64,000 bases of DNA from contig JAKTNV010000018.1 in NCBI GenBank assembly GCA_022747635.1, positions 3,126,927-3,190,926 on the forward strand, read 5' to 3'. A program made the translations under genes and the position numbers. How positions within the stretch are numbered: position 1 is the first letter of the stretch; each line of letters opens with the position of its first letter. The notes beneath the pieces were generated by a model. It was not told the origin of the DNA. It was given only the letters and a program-made list of their open reading frames with translations, and did not search any database. Positions 25,401 through 32,768 of the stretch are shown here, piece after piece. This stretch comes from Hetaerina americana (Eukaryota > Arthropoda > Insecta > Odonata > Calopterygidae).

Positions 25401-28400
25401 GGCTTTTTCAATGTCGTTCACATACACCAGGAAAAGTAAAGGCCCTAATACAGGACCTTGTGGAACACCATATTTTAGAGTTTTCACTGTTGATTTGTAG
25501 GTAGCACCATTTTTTCATATCTATTTCTTATTGAGATGATTTCGTATGACCTGCTATTAGACTTATGTCATCTGCATAGAGCCCCATGTTATTATTCTCT
25601 GGAGAGATTATGGCTTTTTCAATGTCGTTCACATACACCAGGAAAAGTAAAGGCCCTAATACAGGACCTTGTGGAACACCATATTTTAGAGTTTTCACTG
25701 TTGATTTGTAGGTAGCACCATTTTTTCATATCTATTTCTTATTGAGATGATTTCGTATGACCTGCTATTAGACTTATGTCATCTGCATAGAGCCCCATGT
25801 TATTATTCTCTGGAGAGATTATGGCTTTTTCAATGTCGTTCACATACACCAGGAAAAGTAAAGGCCCTAATACAGGACCTTGTGGAACACCATATTTTAG
25901 AGTTTTCACTGTTGATTTGTAGGTAGCACCATTTTTTCATATCTATTTCTTATTGAGATGATTACCTGCTATTAGACTTATGTCATCTGCATAGAGCCCC
26001 ATGTTATTATTCTCTGGAGAGATTATGGCTTTTTCAATGTCGTTCACATTCACCAGGAAAAGTAAAGGCCCTAATACAGGACCTTGTGGAACACCATATT
26101 TTAGAGTTTTCACTGTTGATTTGTAGGTAGCACCATTTTTTCCGACAATCTCTACATACTGTTTCCTATTTTCCAAAAAAGATACCAGCCAGAGATGAGC
26201 TACTCCCTTGATCCCATAATGTCCTAGTTTAGTTAAAAGAATGCTAGATTTTACAGAATCAAAGGCTTTTGATAGATCCATATTAGCCCCTATAACATGC
26301 TTTTTATCACTTAAAGCTTGGGCAATTTTAGTAACATCATCACTGCATGCAGTTTCTACACTTATATTTTTTTGTGAAATCATGCTGTGACTAAGAAAGA
26401 ACTTAATTTTTTATGAGGAATTTTAATAGTCTTTCTTCCATCAATTTTTCAAGTATTTTTCCCACAATGTCCACGCGACGATGCCTTGCTCACCGAAGCT
26501 CTCAACTCGTCAGCGGGACACGACACGGGCGACACGACCGCCGATTTCCCTCGCCAGAGGCAAGACCGATTCCCTGCCATCAGAACGGTAATTGAAGAAT
26601 TATTATTAGGTGGCCTACCGTCTGAGGTAGATTTTGAATGACTGCGGATTGAACGCAGCCGCATTTATTAGCATAAACTAACAAAGACACCACACCCCGC
26701 ACAGCAATAGGTTGTTCTTCAATTGCACATACGTACTATCCACCTACCCACATTTCACTCGGGCACAGCCAGCCTCCAGTCCAGTCATGCCCATCCAAGT
26801 GCCCTGCAGCCAACTTTCCCGCCTCCTTGGGATTTCTCCATTTTCCTCGTTTGCTTTCCTTTCGGTCCATTTCACATTCCTCTCCACACCCGAATTGAAA
26901 AATCCTCCCTTCTACGCTTTTCAACTTCCTTCAATGGACAGGTTTCCGAGCCGTGCAAAACTACGCCCCAAATCAATTTTTTCACCATTTTTTCTTAACA
27001 TCCTCACTCAAAATCCCTGCTTCCACTTTACCCCTCCTTGTGAACTTCTTTACTTATCGCAATTCTTCTCTATTACTTTGACCACTCCCGTCCGAAACAC
27101 TTCCGAGTTGCGCTAACTGTTCAATCTGCTCTACTTTTTGCCCTACTACTTTAACGTTGGATTTAGGCTTACGTACATTAATTCTCATCCCATATCAGTC
27201 GCACTACATTTCCAATTCACTCAGCAATGCTTGCAACCCTGCATTGGCTGACTGACAAACTAAAGCTTGGTCATCAGCAAACCTAACTGATTTCACGAAT
27301 TCCCCACCCACTTTAATTCCTACCTCCAGTTCTTCCCATGGCTCTTTAATCATTTCCTCTGCATACAGGTTGAACAGCAACGGTGATAATGGGCAATCCG
27401 CCCTTACACCTAGAGACTAGACCAACTGTGAAATTGTGCGGAGCGAATTATCATTACCCCATGTAAAGGCCTCAAAGGCCAACAAACTATTCATACGCTG
27501 TTTTTACCGTCCTCCCGCAAGTAACTTGAGTGTACTTGAAAGTTGCCTCGACTCTGTGTTTCTGGCCATAAATCTGGGACCTGTGATTCTTGTGGGTGAT
27601 TTTAATTTATCCATTCCCTGGGAATCTCCCACGAACGGCCACCCACTCAATGCCAATGACAATTTTTTTATAGAACACTTTGTAAATGCGCTCCAACTCC
27701 CACAACACTGTCTCAAGAGCACCCGTGATACGGCAACCCTGGACTACCTGCTCTCGACCGCTGTGCCCGAGGCAATCACCCCCGGCAGAAACATTTTCGA
27801 CTCAGACCACCAGTCCATTGATGCCCATTTCTTCTTCCGTGGCTCCTGGAAATCCCATGGGGCTCCTCTAACTCCATCTAAGCCCTTTCTGGCCTGGTCG
27901 AAGGTTCACTGGGAGGACGTCAACCGCTCCCTCGACCTTATTCCCTGGAGCGTCCTTTCCTCATTATCCCCTGAAGAAGGAGTGGACTTCTTTCACGCTG
28001 TCCTCGAGGCCGTCATAAAAGACTGCTCCTCGAGTTAAGCCCAAGTCAAAAAAATTCCCCTCATGGTTTAAACAGGATGCCATACATGTCCTGAGTAACA
28101 AAAATTTCGCTTGGTACCTCCATAAGGCGTCCCAAATGTGGAAACGCACCGATCATTTGTCGATCTCTGCGGATATTCCAAATTCGTCATTCGCCGTGAC
28201 TATGAATACTACGCGCAGACTGTTTCCTCCAATATTTCCTCCAGCCCCAAAAAATTCTGGTCCTTTATCAATCAGTGCCGAAATCGTCCTCAAATTCCCG
28301 AAGCACTCTCTTATGGTACTAAAAATGCCGTGGGATCAGAGAGACCCAACCTCTTTCTAAAATTCTTTTCCGATTGCCTGCTTCTAACCTCAGTATTTCC

Positions 28401-31400
28401 TCTGTCCATCCCCTCCTTCCTAAAATAAACCATTCCCTATCCCACTTACAGACAGACTCCTGGGAAGTTTTTCGATGCCTATGCAAAATATTCCCCCAGC
28501 ACTCACCTGGCCCAGATGCTCTCAGCCCTAAATTTATTCGCAATTGCACTTCAGCCCTCTTACAACCTTTAGCCATCTTGTTTAATCGCTGTTTTTCCCT
28601 AGGAACCTTCCCTCCTCAATGGAAGTGTGCCAATATCATTCCGATACCTAAAACAGGTCCCAAGAATAATTTTTCAAACTATCGCCCTATCTCATTGCTT
28701 CCAATCCTGTCTTCCGTTTGTGAATGTATTATTCTTAACACGATTTATTATTTCACCTCTCCCTTTTTATCTTCCCAGCAGCATGATTTCCTCTCAGGCA
28801 GATCATGCCTAACAAATCTTGCGGTCTTTCAGCACCACGCCGTCAGGGCAAAAGACAAATCAAGTCAACTTGATGCCATCTACCTTGACTTCTCCAAGGC
28901 TTTCGACGCCCTGCATCATCAACCCCTCCTTCATAAACTCGGGCAACAGTTCGGCATTCATGGTATGTTCCTAAGCCTTTTCACCCACAGAACCCAGCAT
29001 GTGATACTCTCGGATGCTTCTTCCTCTTGGTTTCCTGTGACGGCTGGAGTTCCCCAGGGCAGTGTTCTTGGGCCATATCTTTTCAATTTATCCGTTAATG
29101 ATCTTCCTTCCCGACTCCTTTCCTCCCAGGTCCATACCCTTTTCTACGCTGATGATTGCAAGATTTACAAGGAAATTAATAACACCTTGACTGTATCCAC
29201 CTTCAACTTGCCTCCAGTCTCTACTACTCGATTAACTCAACTTCCTTAAATAGAGTAACAACCATGAAAGACCTTGGTGTTTTAACTGACCATAAACTAA
29301 ATTACTCCAACCACATACAGACTGTAAAAAATAAAGCAATGTCCCTATTAGGCCTTCTTTACCGCTTCACAGAAATTAAAGATCCAATAGCACTCCATTT
29401 GTACTTCTCAACAATTGTCCTTCCCATCATATCATATTGCTCCCCCATTTGGTCCACATCATCCCCAACCAACCTTAAATCCCTCGATTGCATCTCTCAC
29501 TTCTTTACCAAAATAGTCAAACACCGAGTCCCACATTACCGCAATATGTCCTCAAATGCTGTTCTGTCTTCTTTATCTATTTCTGGTCCCCAAAACCGCA
29601 GACTTAAAGCTGATTTAAAACTCCTCCATAACACCCTAAACTCGACTATTGATTGCCCTGAACTGCTCTCTTTCTTCAACTTCAGGAAACCTACTCGATC
29701 CACCCACACTCACTCCCTACTCCGTCTGCCTATTCCTAGAATATCTCTCATCAAGGGCTCACCTTTATTTTGCCTCTCCTCCCTTTTAAATTCACTCCTT
29801 CCCACTGTCGACCCCTTTAACTTATCATGCAACAATTTCACCAACCAAGCTTTATCCCACCTTTCATTAAATTCAAATTTTTCCCTGGTCCATGTTCGGT
29901 TCTCATTGTTTATTGTTATGCTGTTATTGTCTTTTGTCCTCTTTCATGTTTGCTATATTTTTCACTGTAAATTGGCACAGCTGCTGTATGCGAATAATGT
30001 TTTAAAATAAATAAATAAATCATTGAAATTAGGACCCAAGGAAATGAGCATCAGACTATGTAACAAATTACCCAAAAGAATAAAGGATACTAAGGGAACT
30101 CCTGCATTCAAACATACATTAAAAACATATCTAAAATGTAACATGTTCTTCTCCGCTGATGAATATCTCAATAATATTCCTGATCATTGAGTCCATACTT
30201 TTAATTAATACCAATGCTCTTAGTCTAGTTTACATTATTGCTCCATCATTTTTACTGGATATTTGTGTGTATGTTACCTTTAATGTGAGTGTGTGTGTGG
30301 GTTTTCGCTATACTTAATGCAATTTTCAGCAACCTATTTTGAATCCCAATTGAGCCTGTATGCATTGTACTCCTTTTTGACATGCCTTATATCATGTACA
30401 TATACGATCCACCAGGTATTTTTGAAATATGACCTTTGGACAAACAAAATGCATTATTATTAATAAACCTAGGCTTTGCTCATGCACCAAAAAATGACCC
30501 CAGAGAAAAAGCTGGCTTGATGTATCAAATTGTAGTCCTTTACAAGAGGTTCCAAATTAGCTCAAGCCGTGCTCTTCATGACAAACATGCAGTGTGAATC
30601 TCTTTTGTTATAGAGGTTACTGTTAAAAGAGGTTCACAAAAACTTTACATTTTTTAACATAAACAATGTTTTAAAACTCTACAAATTAGAATTTTTAGTA
30701 TACTCCATGGGTAAAACTAATCCTCCAATAGCATTGGAATATGAGATGTCAAGTTTCACAATTTTAAAGTCCTGCAAGCTGATAGGATATGGAATGACAC
30801 TTTAAACGACCAATAGCTAGATTGAAATACTGATATGTTCTCTTGCCATAAGTAGTCGATCTAATAAAAGTCTTCTCTAATCTCTCCCTTCCAATATACA
30901 GCCTTCAATATCCCACCACCTGCTAATGTTTTTTACCCACTTTTCAAGTCTTCTTAAAATTACTCCAACTTCTTCCCCTCCACCCCATTTAGAACATCGT
31001 CATTGGGTTTTTGAAATGATGGCATGGAGAAGTCAACGGCTAACATATGTCCTCAATACCAGCATTTCAAAAGCTTAGATCCTACCGTTATCATATCCCC
31101 CAAATTACCGGGCCTTAAATTTAACCACGCTTAGCTCAACTTTGAAGGATTAAGATTTTAACCAATCTTATTTTTACTTATTTACTTTGTAAACTGGTCA
31201 GAGATTTCCTTCTATGTGCAGTTGATAAGGTAAACAGTAGTAACTCTCCCTAAACAGATAATTTTATTTATACTGCTCTAATGGCTTACATCAAGGTTTG
31301 ATGTACGGTGGCCTTTGTAGGTACATTAGTTTATGCACATTTGAGTCGTTCCCCTTTTGTCGATGACATATTATATTAAGCATCTCATCATATGCAGTAG

Positions 31401-32061
31401 TAGTTCTTTCTATGATATTTTTATATACTGTTCCTCTGTGATCAGCAGTATCCTTAGAACATACATAACCTTTGATAAATGGGTGTAATATGCTGTCCAT
31501 TTTTTCCCTTTGTTTTCGACAATTATGATGTTGGAGCACGTCAATACATTCAATGAGAAATATTTCACTAACATCAACCGCTTACCTTCTTCCGTCATCA
31601 TTATTGAAGTCAATGTCCTTTCATACATCGGCCAGATAGGTCTTACTACAGTTCCACGAGGATGCTTGATGAGAGCATGACCACCTATTACTATATCACA
31701 TAGTTGCATTGCTGACTCCGACACATATACATAATGAGAACTTTCCCCGGCAGGTATATACTTCGTGCATTCTGTAATAAACAAGGTGATTTCAAACGAC
31801 ATGTATTCATCGGGTCATTCGAATACATTTTAACTGGTAACATGTACAACATTAATTAAGAGTAACTATACCATCCGCATGGAATCCTTCCACATAACCG
31901 ATAATGACAGCATTTTTGATAAATCCATGAACCAGAGATCCATCTTTATCAATAACACAGGAAACATTAACATGAGTTTGGAGATCTTTCGTGGATAATA
32001 TAACTCCGCATCGTTCACATGCCTGCCACGAAGAAACGCTTTTCTTGGATTTAGGGGGCAT
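1129..32061 (-). CDS. AFG2A: AFG2A (SPATA5/Drg1-type) AAA+ ATPase, seven exons, 3' end outside window
   Basis: Two-domain AAA+ ATPase. In the family it releases the shuttling factor RLP24 from cytoplasmic pre-60S particles. Exons 31872-32061, 31586-31771, 23255-23758, 19317-19503, 14741-15257, 12110-12319 and 1129-1401 join in consistent phase to 689 codons. All introns are GT/AG. Residues 1-292 form the N-terminal region. AAA1 has Walker A GPPGTGKT (305-312) and Walker B LVFLDE (360-365). AAA2 has Walker A GPPGCSKT (573-580), the form typical of this family, and Walker B VVFFDE (628-633). Human SPATA5 is about 893 residues, so roughly the last 130-140 (AAA2 lid and tail) lie beyond position 1. 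Exons are clearly GC-richer than the AT-rich introns, which are packed with transposons. The start ATG at 32061 faces the CtIP gene. Family assignment is firm; paralogue AFG2B (SPATA5L1) fits less well because of the N-domain and the GPPGCSKT loop. Confidence 0.93.
1750..2692 (-). mobile_element. Penelope-like element remnant with inverted terminal arms
   Basis: Arms of about 45 bp at 1750-1794 and 2647-2692 are inverted copies (core aaatttgcacttttccacag). Between them, on the minus strand, 2430-2621 encodes [26 protein letters not shown] and [10 protein letters not shown], which fits the C-terminal part of a Penelope GIY-YIG endonuclease. No RT domain remains. Confidence 0.6.
2693..3370. other. 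Intronic sequence, no gene
   Basis: AT-rich. A stretch near 3190-3240 starting caggcagtccccaggttg looks like a single Tigger-type terminus but has no partner. Nothing else recognised. Confidence 0.4.
3409..6230. repeat. 52-bp minisatellite, about 54 copies, with 17/17/18-bp substructure
   Basis: Unit = GTGGCATAGTGGCAAGA + GTGGCATAGTAGCGAGA + ATAGGAATAGTGGCGAGA. Copies are almost identical, with scattered single changes (for example near 3858, 4715, 4890, 5028, 5091) and one 9-bp contraction near 5480. Because 52 is not a multiple of three and the unit has no stop on the minus strand, all three minus frames stay open for over 900 codons. This is a by-product of the repeat. Confidence 0.97.
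6310..6895 (-). pseudogene. Tigger/pogo transposase C-terminal half, broken
   Basis: In order on the minus strand: an [18 protein letters not shown] block (third catalytic region of Tigger transposases), [42 protein letters not shown], then an acidic tail ([27 protein letters not shown]). These are the usual Tigger landmarks. Several stops and frameshifts; no N-terminal helix-turn-helix. Confidence 0.75.
7195..7545 (+). pseudogene. LINE reverse transcriptase fragment
   Basis: Frames contain [12 protein letters not shown] and, about 25 codons on, [12 protein letters not shown], the RT domain B and C motifs of CR1/jockey-type LINEs. Heavily frameshifted. Confidence 0.55.
7556..8345 (-). mobile_element. 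mariner remnant, internally deleted
   Basis: Minus strand 8098-8322 encodes [20 protein letters not shown] then [19 protein letters not shown], the mariner N-terminal helix-turn-helix. The frame then jumps to [17 protein letters not shown] (last catalytic region) and ends near FEGDKINV at about 7600. The middle third of the transposase is gone. A 19-bp G run sits at about 7816. Confidence 0.7.
8782..10042 (+). mobile_element. mariner transposon, complete ends, dead transposase
   Basis: 1261 bp between TA dinucleotides (8780-8781 and 10043-10044). Ends are inverted repeats sharing AGGGTGGTCCCA. The transposase starts at 8961 ([20 protein letters not shown]). D,D34D residues are recognisable in [19 protein letters not shown] and APLDYF. 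A TGA plus frameshift at about 9210 and more breaks after 9685 inactivate it. Confidence 0.9.
10045..10778. other. AFG2A intron, no feature recognised
   Basis: AT-rich sequence without recognisable protein or terminal repeats. Confidence 0.4.
10779..11138 (-). mobile_element. Short RTE-derived element: RTE 5' UTR joined to RTE 3' tail
   Basis: On the minus strand the first about 300 bp match the 5' UTR of the complete RTE at 57175-57475 (shared blocks CACCTTGACGTGGTGGAA, TGCGTTCCGATGACCCC). They run to the start-codon context ATGATGGAC, then jump to the RTE 3' end (GGTAGTTGTGTCCATCC, CCTACCTTAACC, GTAGATTAC). The whole ORF is absent. Confidence 0.85.
11200..11400 (-). pseudogene. Possible LINE ORF2 C-terminal fragment
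   Basis: Minus strand reads [17 protein letters not shown] and [19 protein letters not shown], resembling the extreme C-terminus of RTE-type ORF2. Weak. Confidence 0.3.
11540..11645 (-). repeat. tRNA-derived SINE (family 1), tRNA-like head 11571-11642
   Basis: Minus strand has a box A-like TAGCTTAACTGG and box B GGTTCGAATCC, spaced as in a tRNA. A 7-bp acceptor stem with one mismatch and a perfect 4-bp D stem can be drawn. The same head recurs at 20881, 24081, 33734 and 36934, always flanked by the same non-tRNA tail, so it is a SINE and not a tRNA gene. A detached plus-strand tail lies at 11733-11776. Confidence 0.8.
12110..12319 (-). CDS. AFG2A: AFG2A exon 6 (AAA2 Walker A)
   Basis: 210-bp exon, exactly 70 codons, phase 0 on both sides. 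Begins [16 protein letters not shown] and contains [15 protein letters not shown], the AAA2 Walker A loop with Cys-Ser in place of the usual Thr-Gly. This is diagnostic of SPATA5/Drg1. Acceptor ggggcag, donor GTGCGT. Confidence 0.93.
12409..12485. repeat. Penelope-like terminal arm
   Basis: Contains cccgggtttcgacgtacaac followed by gtcatcttcaggt, the stem-like terminal sequence shared in style by the other Penelope-like remnants in the window. Confidence 0.4.
13128..13340 (+). pseudogene. piggyBac transposase C-terminal Cys-rich domain, copy 1
   Basis: Reads [20 protein letters not shown], then [35 protein letters not shown]. The spacing of Cys/His is that of the PGBD C-terminal zinc-binding domain; one expected Cys after RRCQV is Phe. 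The catalytic DDE core is absent. Confidence 0.8.
13643..13855 (+). pseudogene. piggyBac transposase C-terminal Cys-rich domain, copy 2
   Basis: As copy 1 with two residue changes (Val to Met, Lys to Gln). Same Cys to Phe replacement, so the change predates the tandem duplication. Confidence 0.8.
14121..14384. repeat. Intronic dispersed repeat, copy 2
   Basis: Same repeat as 98-337, here with a shorter GA run and a 25-30 bp extra segment. It lies in the intron just downstream of AFG2A exon 5. Confidence 0.75.
14741..15257 (-). CDS. AFG2A: AFG2A exon 5 (AAA1 Walker B, sensor 1, lid)
   Basis: 517-bp GC-rich exon. Encodes [15 protein letters not shown] (Walker B with catalytic Glu), [18 protein letters not shown] (sensor 1 and second region of homology with arginine residues), and the AAA1 lid with HGHVGADL. 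Ends at VMVEVPN just before the AAA2 IGG motif, in phase 0, donor GTGAGT. Confidence 0.92.
15340..15775 (+). mobile_element. 5'-inverted (twin-primed) RTE copy with foldback insertion
   Basis: 15340-15665 is antisense RTE RT sequence, matching the same part as 40571-40740. 15683-15765 is sense RTE 3' coding sequence ([16 protein letters not shown] region). This head-to-head joining is the product expected from twin priming during LINE insertion. Confidence 0.65.
15468..15625. mobile_element. Small foldback element with 6-bp target duplication
   Basis: Arms of about 40 bp at 15475-15513 and 15535-15574 are near-perfect inverted copies (core tttgtaattccacacac). TTATTG occurs at 15462-15467 and 15620-15625. 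Removing one TTATTG and the insert restores the RTE sequence seen at 40690. Confidence 0.75.
15900..18310 (-). mobile_element. CR1-like LINE remnant with ORF1, EN and RT parts
   Basis: From right to left on the minus strand. 17600-18310 is similar to the SGNH ORF1 of the element at 61669 (shared ggaccccag region). 16710-17102 reads [31 protein letters not shown] and [18 protein letters not shown] (endonuclease). 16164-16523 reads LNLNKCSVV and TVTYLGVTI (RT end). Many stops; the central RT is deleted. Confidence 0.7.
18311..19059. other. AFG2A intron, no feature recognised
   Basis: C- and T-rich in the middle (18520-18900); no protein remnant identified. Confidence 0.4.
19060..20870 (-). mobile_element. 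Tigger-like transposon whose terminal repeats enclose AFG2A exon 4
   Basis: Inverted repeats of about 80 bp at 19060-19141 and 20790-20870 (shared ACTAGTCGAACA, CCAGACTC). A degraded transposase runs from about 20760 ([13 protein letters not shown]-terminal HTH) through [13 protein letters not shown] to the C-terminus [13 protein letters not shown] near 19980. Exon 4 of AFG2A (19317-19503) lies between the transposase end and the left repeat. The N-terminal part is duplicated at 33443-33725. Confidence 0.65.
19317..19503 (-). CDS. AFG2A: AFG2A exon 4 (AAA1 Walker A and pore loop)
   Basis: 187-bp exon, acceptor ttcttgag, donor GTGAGT. Encodes [18 protein letters not shown] (Walker A) and the pore-loop region [17 protein letters not shown]. 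It joins exon 3 (G + GT = Gly) and exon 5 (AG + G = Arg) in phase. The exon sits between the transposase remnant and the left terminal repeat of a Tigger-like element (19060-20870). Confidence 0.9.
20865..20953 (-). repeat. tRNA-derived SINE head (family 1)
   Basis: tRNA-like 20881-20952, same box A and B as at 11571; truncated tail. Confidence 0.75.
21380..22260 (-). pseudogene. LINE RT fragment (duplicated at 34235-35110)
   Basis: Minus strand encodes [20 protein letters not shown] (RT domain C with VDD), [20 protein letters not shown], then [15 protein letters not shown] and [14 protein letters not shown], the usual order of a jockey/CR1-type RT 3' half. Broken by stops. Confidence 0.65.
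22261..23220. other. AFG2A intron, no feature recognised (copy at 35110-36075)
   Basis: AT-rich; part of the segmental duplication. Confidence 0.4.
23255..23758 (-). CDS. AFG2A: AFG2A exon 3 (N-domain to start of AAA1)
   Basis: 504-bp exon encoding about residues 126-293. Acceptor ttctggtag, donor GTAATG. It holds the rest of the N-domain, an acidic linker ([15 protein letters not shown]), and the entry into AAA1 ([17 protein letters not shown], equivalent to the IGG motif). A second copy with intact splice signals and at least five substitutions lies at 36109-36612, outside the gene. This copy is the one between exons 2 and 4 in the right order. Confidence 0.88.
23981..24165 (-). repeat. 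Full-length tRNA-derived SINE (family 1)
   Basis: tRNA-like head 24081-24152 (box B GGTTCGAATCC) followed on the minus strand by a tail through TGCGGCATCTCCCGCAGTTT to about 23981. About 172 bp, no poly-A. This copy defines the family consensus in the window. A tail-only copy follows at 24315-24408. Confidence 0.85.
24315..24408 (-). repeat. SINE family 1, tail only
   Basis: Same tail as 23981-24080 without a tRNA head. Confidence 0.75.
24430..26400 (-). mobile_element. LINE (jockey/CR1-type) RT and C-terminus, with internal tandem repeat
   Basis: On the minus strand: [19 protein letters not shown] (RT domain A), [16 protein letters not shown] (B), [10 protein letters not shown] (C), then the C-terminal part with [14 protein letters not shown] and [13 protein letters not shown] near 24560-24760. 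Domain B to C sequence is repeated four times (25305-26140). No endonuclease part is seen. Confidence 0.8.
25305..26140. repeat. Four tandem copies of a 211-bp RT segment
   Basis: Boundaries at 25516, 25727 and 25938, exact 211-bp period. Copies are near-identical; the fourth lacks about 10 bp. 211 is not a multiple of three, so the expansion breaks the LINE frame. Confidence 0.92.
26735..27410 (-). pseudogene. RTE ORF C-terminal half, degraded
   Basis: The minus strand matches the 57466-60441 ORF from the RT domain C region (FADDQALV equivalent, near 27265) to the C-terminus (VWRRMEKVKWTEKK equivalent). Frameshifted. Confidence 0.75.
27430..30010 (+). mobile_element. CR1/jockey-type LINE ORF2, broken, with AAAT-repeat tail
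   Basis: 27436-28036: endonuclease ([39 protein letters not shown]). 28374-29249: RT with [52 protein letters not shown]. 29264-30010: C-terminal domain ([33 protein letters not shown]). Stops at about 28037 and 29250 and frameshifts. Ends in (aaat)n at about 30005. The 5' end abuts the RTE fragment at 27410. Confidence 0.82.
30011..30480 (+). pseudogene. LINE 3' end fragment
   Basis: Reads [43 protein letters not shown], then an AT-rich 3' UTR. Typical extreme C-terminus of a CR1-like ORF2. Confidence 0.6.
30481..31585. other. AFG2A intron 2, no feature recognised
   Basis: AT-rich, no repeat or protein remnant that I can identify. Confidence 0.4.
31586..31771 (-). CDS. AFG2A: AFG2A exon 2 (N-domain)
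   Basis: Acceptor ttattacag, donor GTAAGC. Encodes residues 64-125 plus one base. The stretch [16 protein letters not shown] followed by RPIWPM matches the double-psi-barrel type N-domain seen in the AFG2/SPATA5 family (known from the family, not measured here). Phase 1 at both ends, joining exon 3 to restore a Gly codon. Confidence 0.85.
31872..32061 (-). CDS. AFG2A: AFG2A exon 1 (start codon, C2HC-like motif)
   Basis: Begins [12 protein letters not shown] and encodes 63 residues plus one base, followed by a GT donor. Residues C15, C18, H30 and C35 form a C-x2-C-x11-H-x4-C pattern that resembles a small zinc knuckle. I do not recall such a motif at the N-terminus of vertebrate SPATA5. The start is chosen because it is the first ATG, the exon joins exon 2 in phase (G + AA = Glu), and the divergent neighbour begins 535 bp upstream. 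Confidence 0.8.
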
Positions 32062-32596
32062 TTTTTAAAACAATTCTTTCCAATTAAGCATTAAAGACAA
32101 AATGCTTCGACACTTGATTCGTCTAACCTAACCACACAATTTCTTCACTGACAACGGCATTAAAGTTAACCAAATCAAACTAATCATATCACCCGAACTA
32201 AATATAAAGACTTAACTACGAAATCATTTTCATTCACACGACCACGAATGTACACATCTATCATCACGCCCACAACCTCCACCATGTTTCTTTAAAAACA
32301 GATTAAGCTGAAACGAGGCAAACTTCCTGTAGCGCAATCGATCATGCATCTCCAATGTTAATTCGCAGGCACCATTATTGATGCATACACATATTACAGA
32401 ATATTCATTTTCGCGGCATTCCCCGAGTGCCCATCTGGGATGTCGAACACGAAAACAAAACACATATTTATCAATTGTATGCGCAGAACGCGGCAAATCG
32501 GTAATTCAGAGAAGCCCATGTAATCGTAATATCGGAGTTGGATATGTTATTTATTATTTTCATACTTTTCTGAAGGTATTAATGTAAAGTACACTC
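32062..32596. promoter_or_regulatory. Shared divergent promoter region of AFG2A and CtIP-like gene
   Basis: The 535 bp between the two start codons contain no transposon that I recognise, in contrast with almost every other non-coding stretch here. No clear TATA box is placed for either gene. The arrangement fits a bidirectional housekeeping promoter; this is inferred from geometry only, and both 5' UTRs must lie inside it. Confidence 0.55.
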
Positions 32597-32768
32597 ATGG
32601 AGAACTATAATAAACAGTTTCAAGAAAAAAGCAAGAAAACGCAGGAATATTATAAAAAAATTTGGATATCCTTATTTGAGTTGAAAACTCTGTCTTCGTG
32701 CCGCGAAGATGATTCGGATTTATTTAATGCTTCTGTCTTCTTGAGATCTGCATTTTCTCAGTTTAAAA
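32597..32768 (+). CDS. RBBP8: CtIP-like exon 1
   Basis: Starts MENYNKQFQEKSKKTQEYYK and ends SAFSQFK plus one base before GTAAGC. It is rich in Lys, Gln and Glu and likely helical. The first ATG is used because it is the only one that opens a frame joining exon 2 in phase. Confidence 0.72.

Noticed and set aside
26413..26700. GC-richer patch between two LINE fragments
   Set aside because: No open frame or motif that I could assign to a gene or element.
32230..32587. Small open frames in the promoter region
   Set aside because: No recognisable motifs, and they overlap in opposite directions between two firm start codons.
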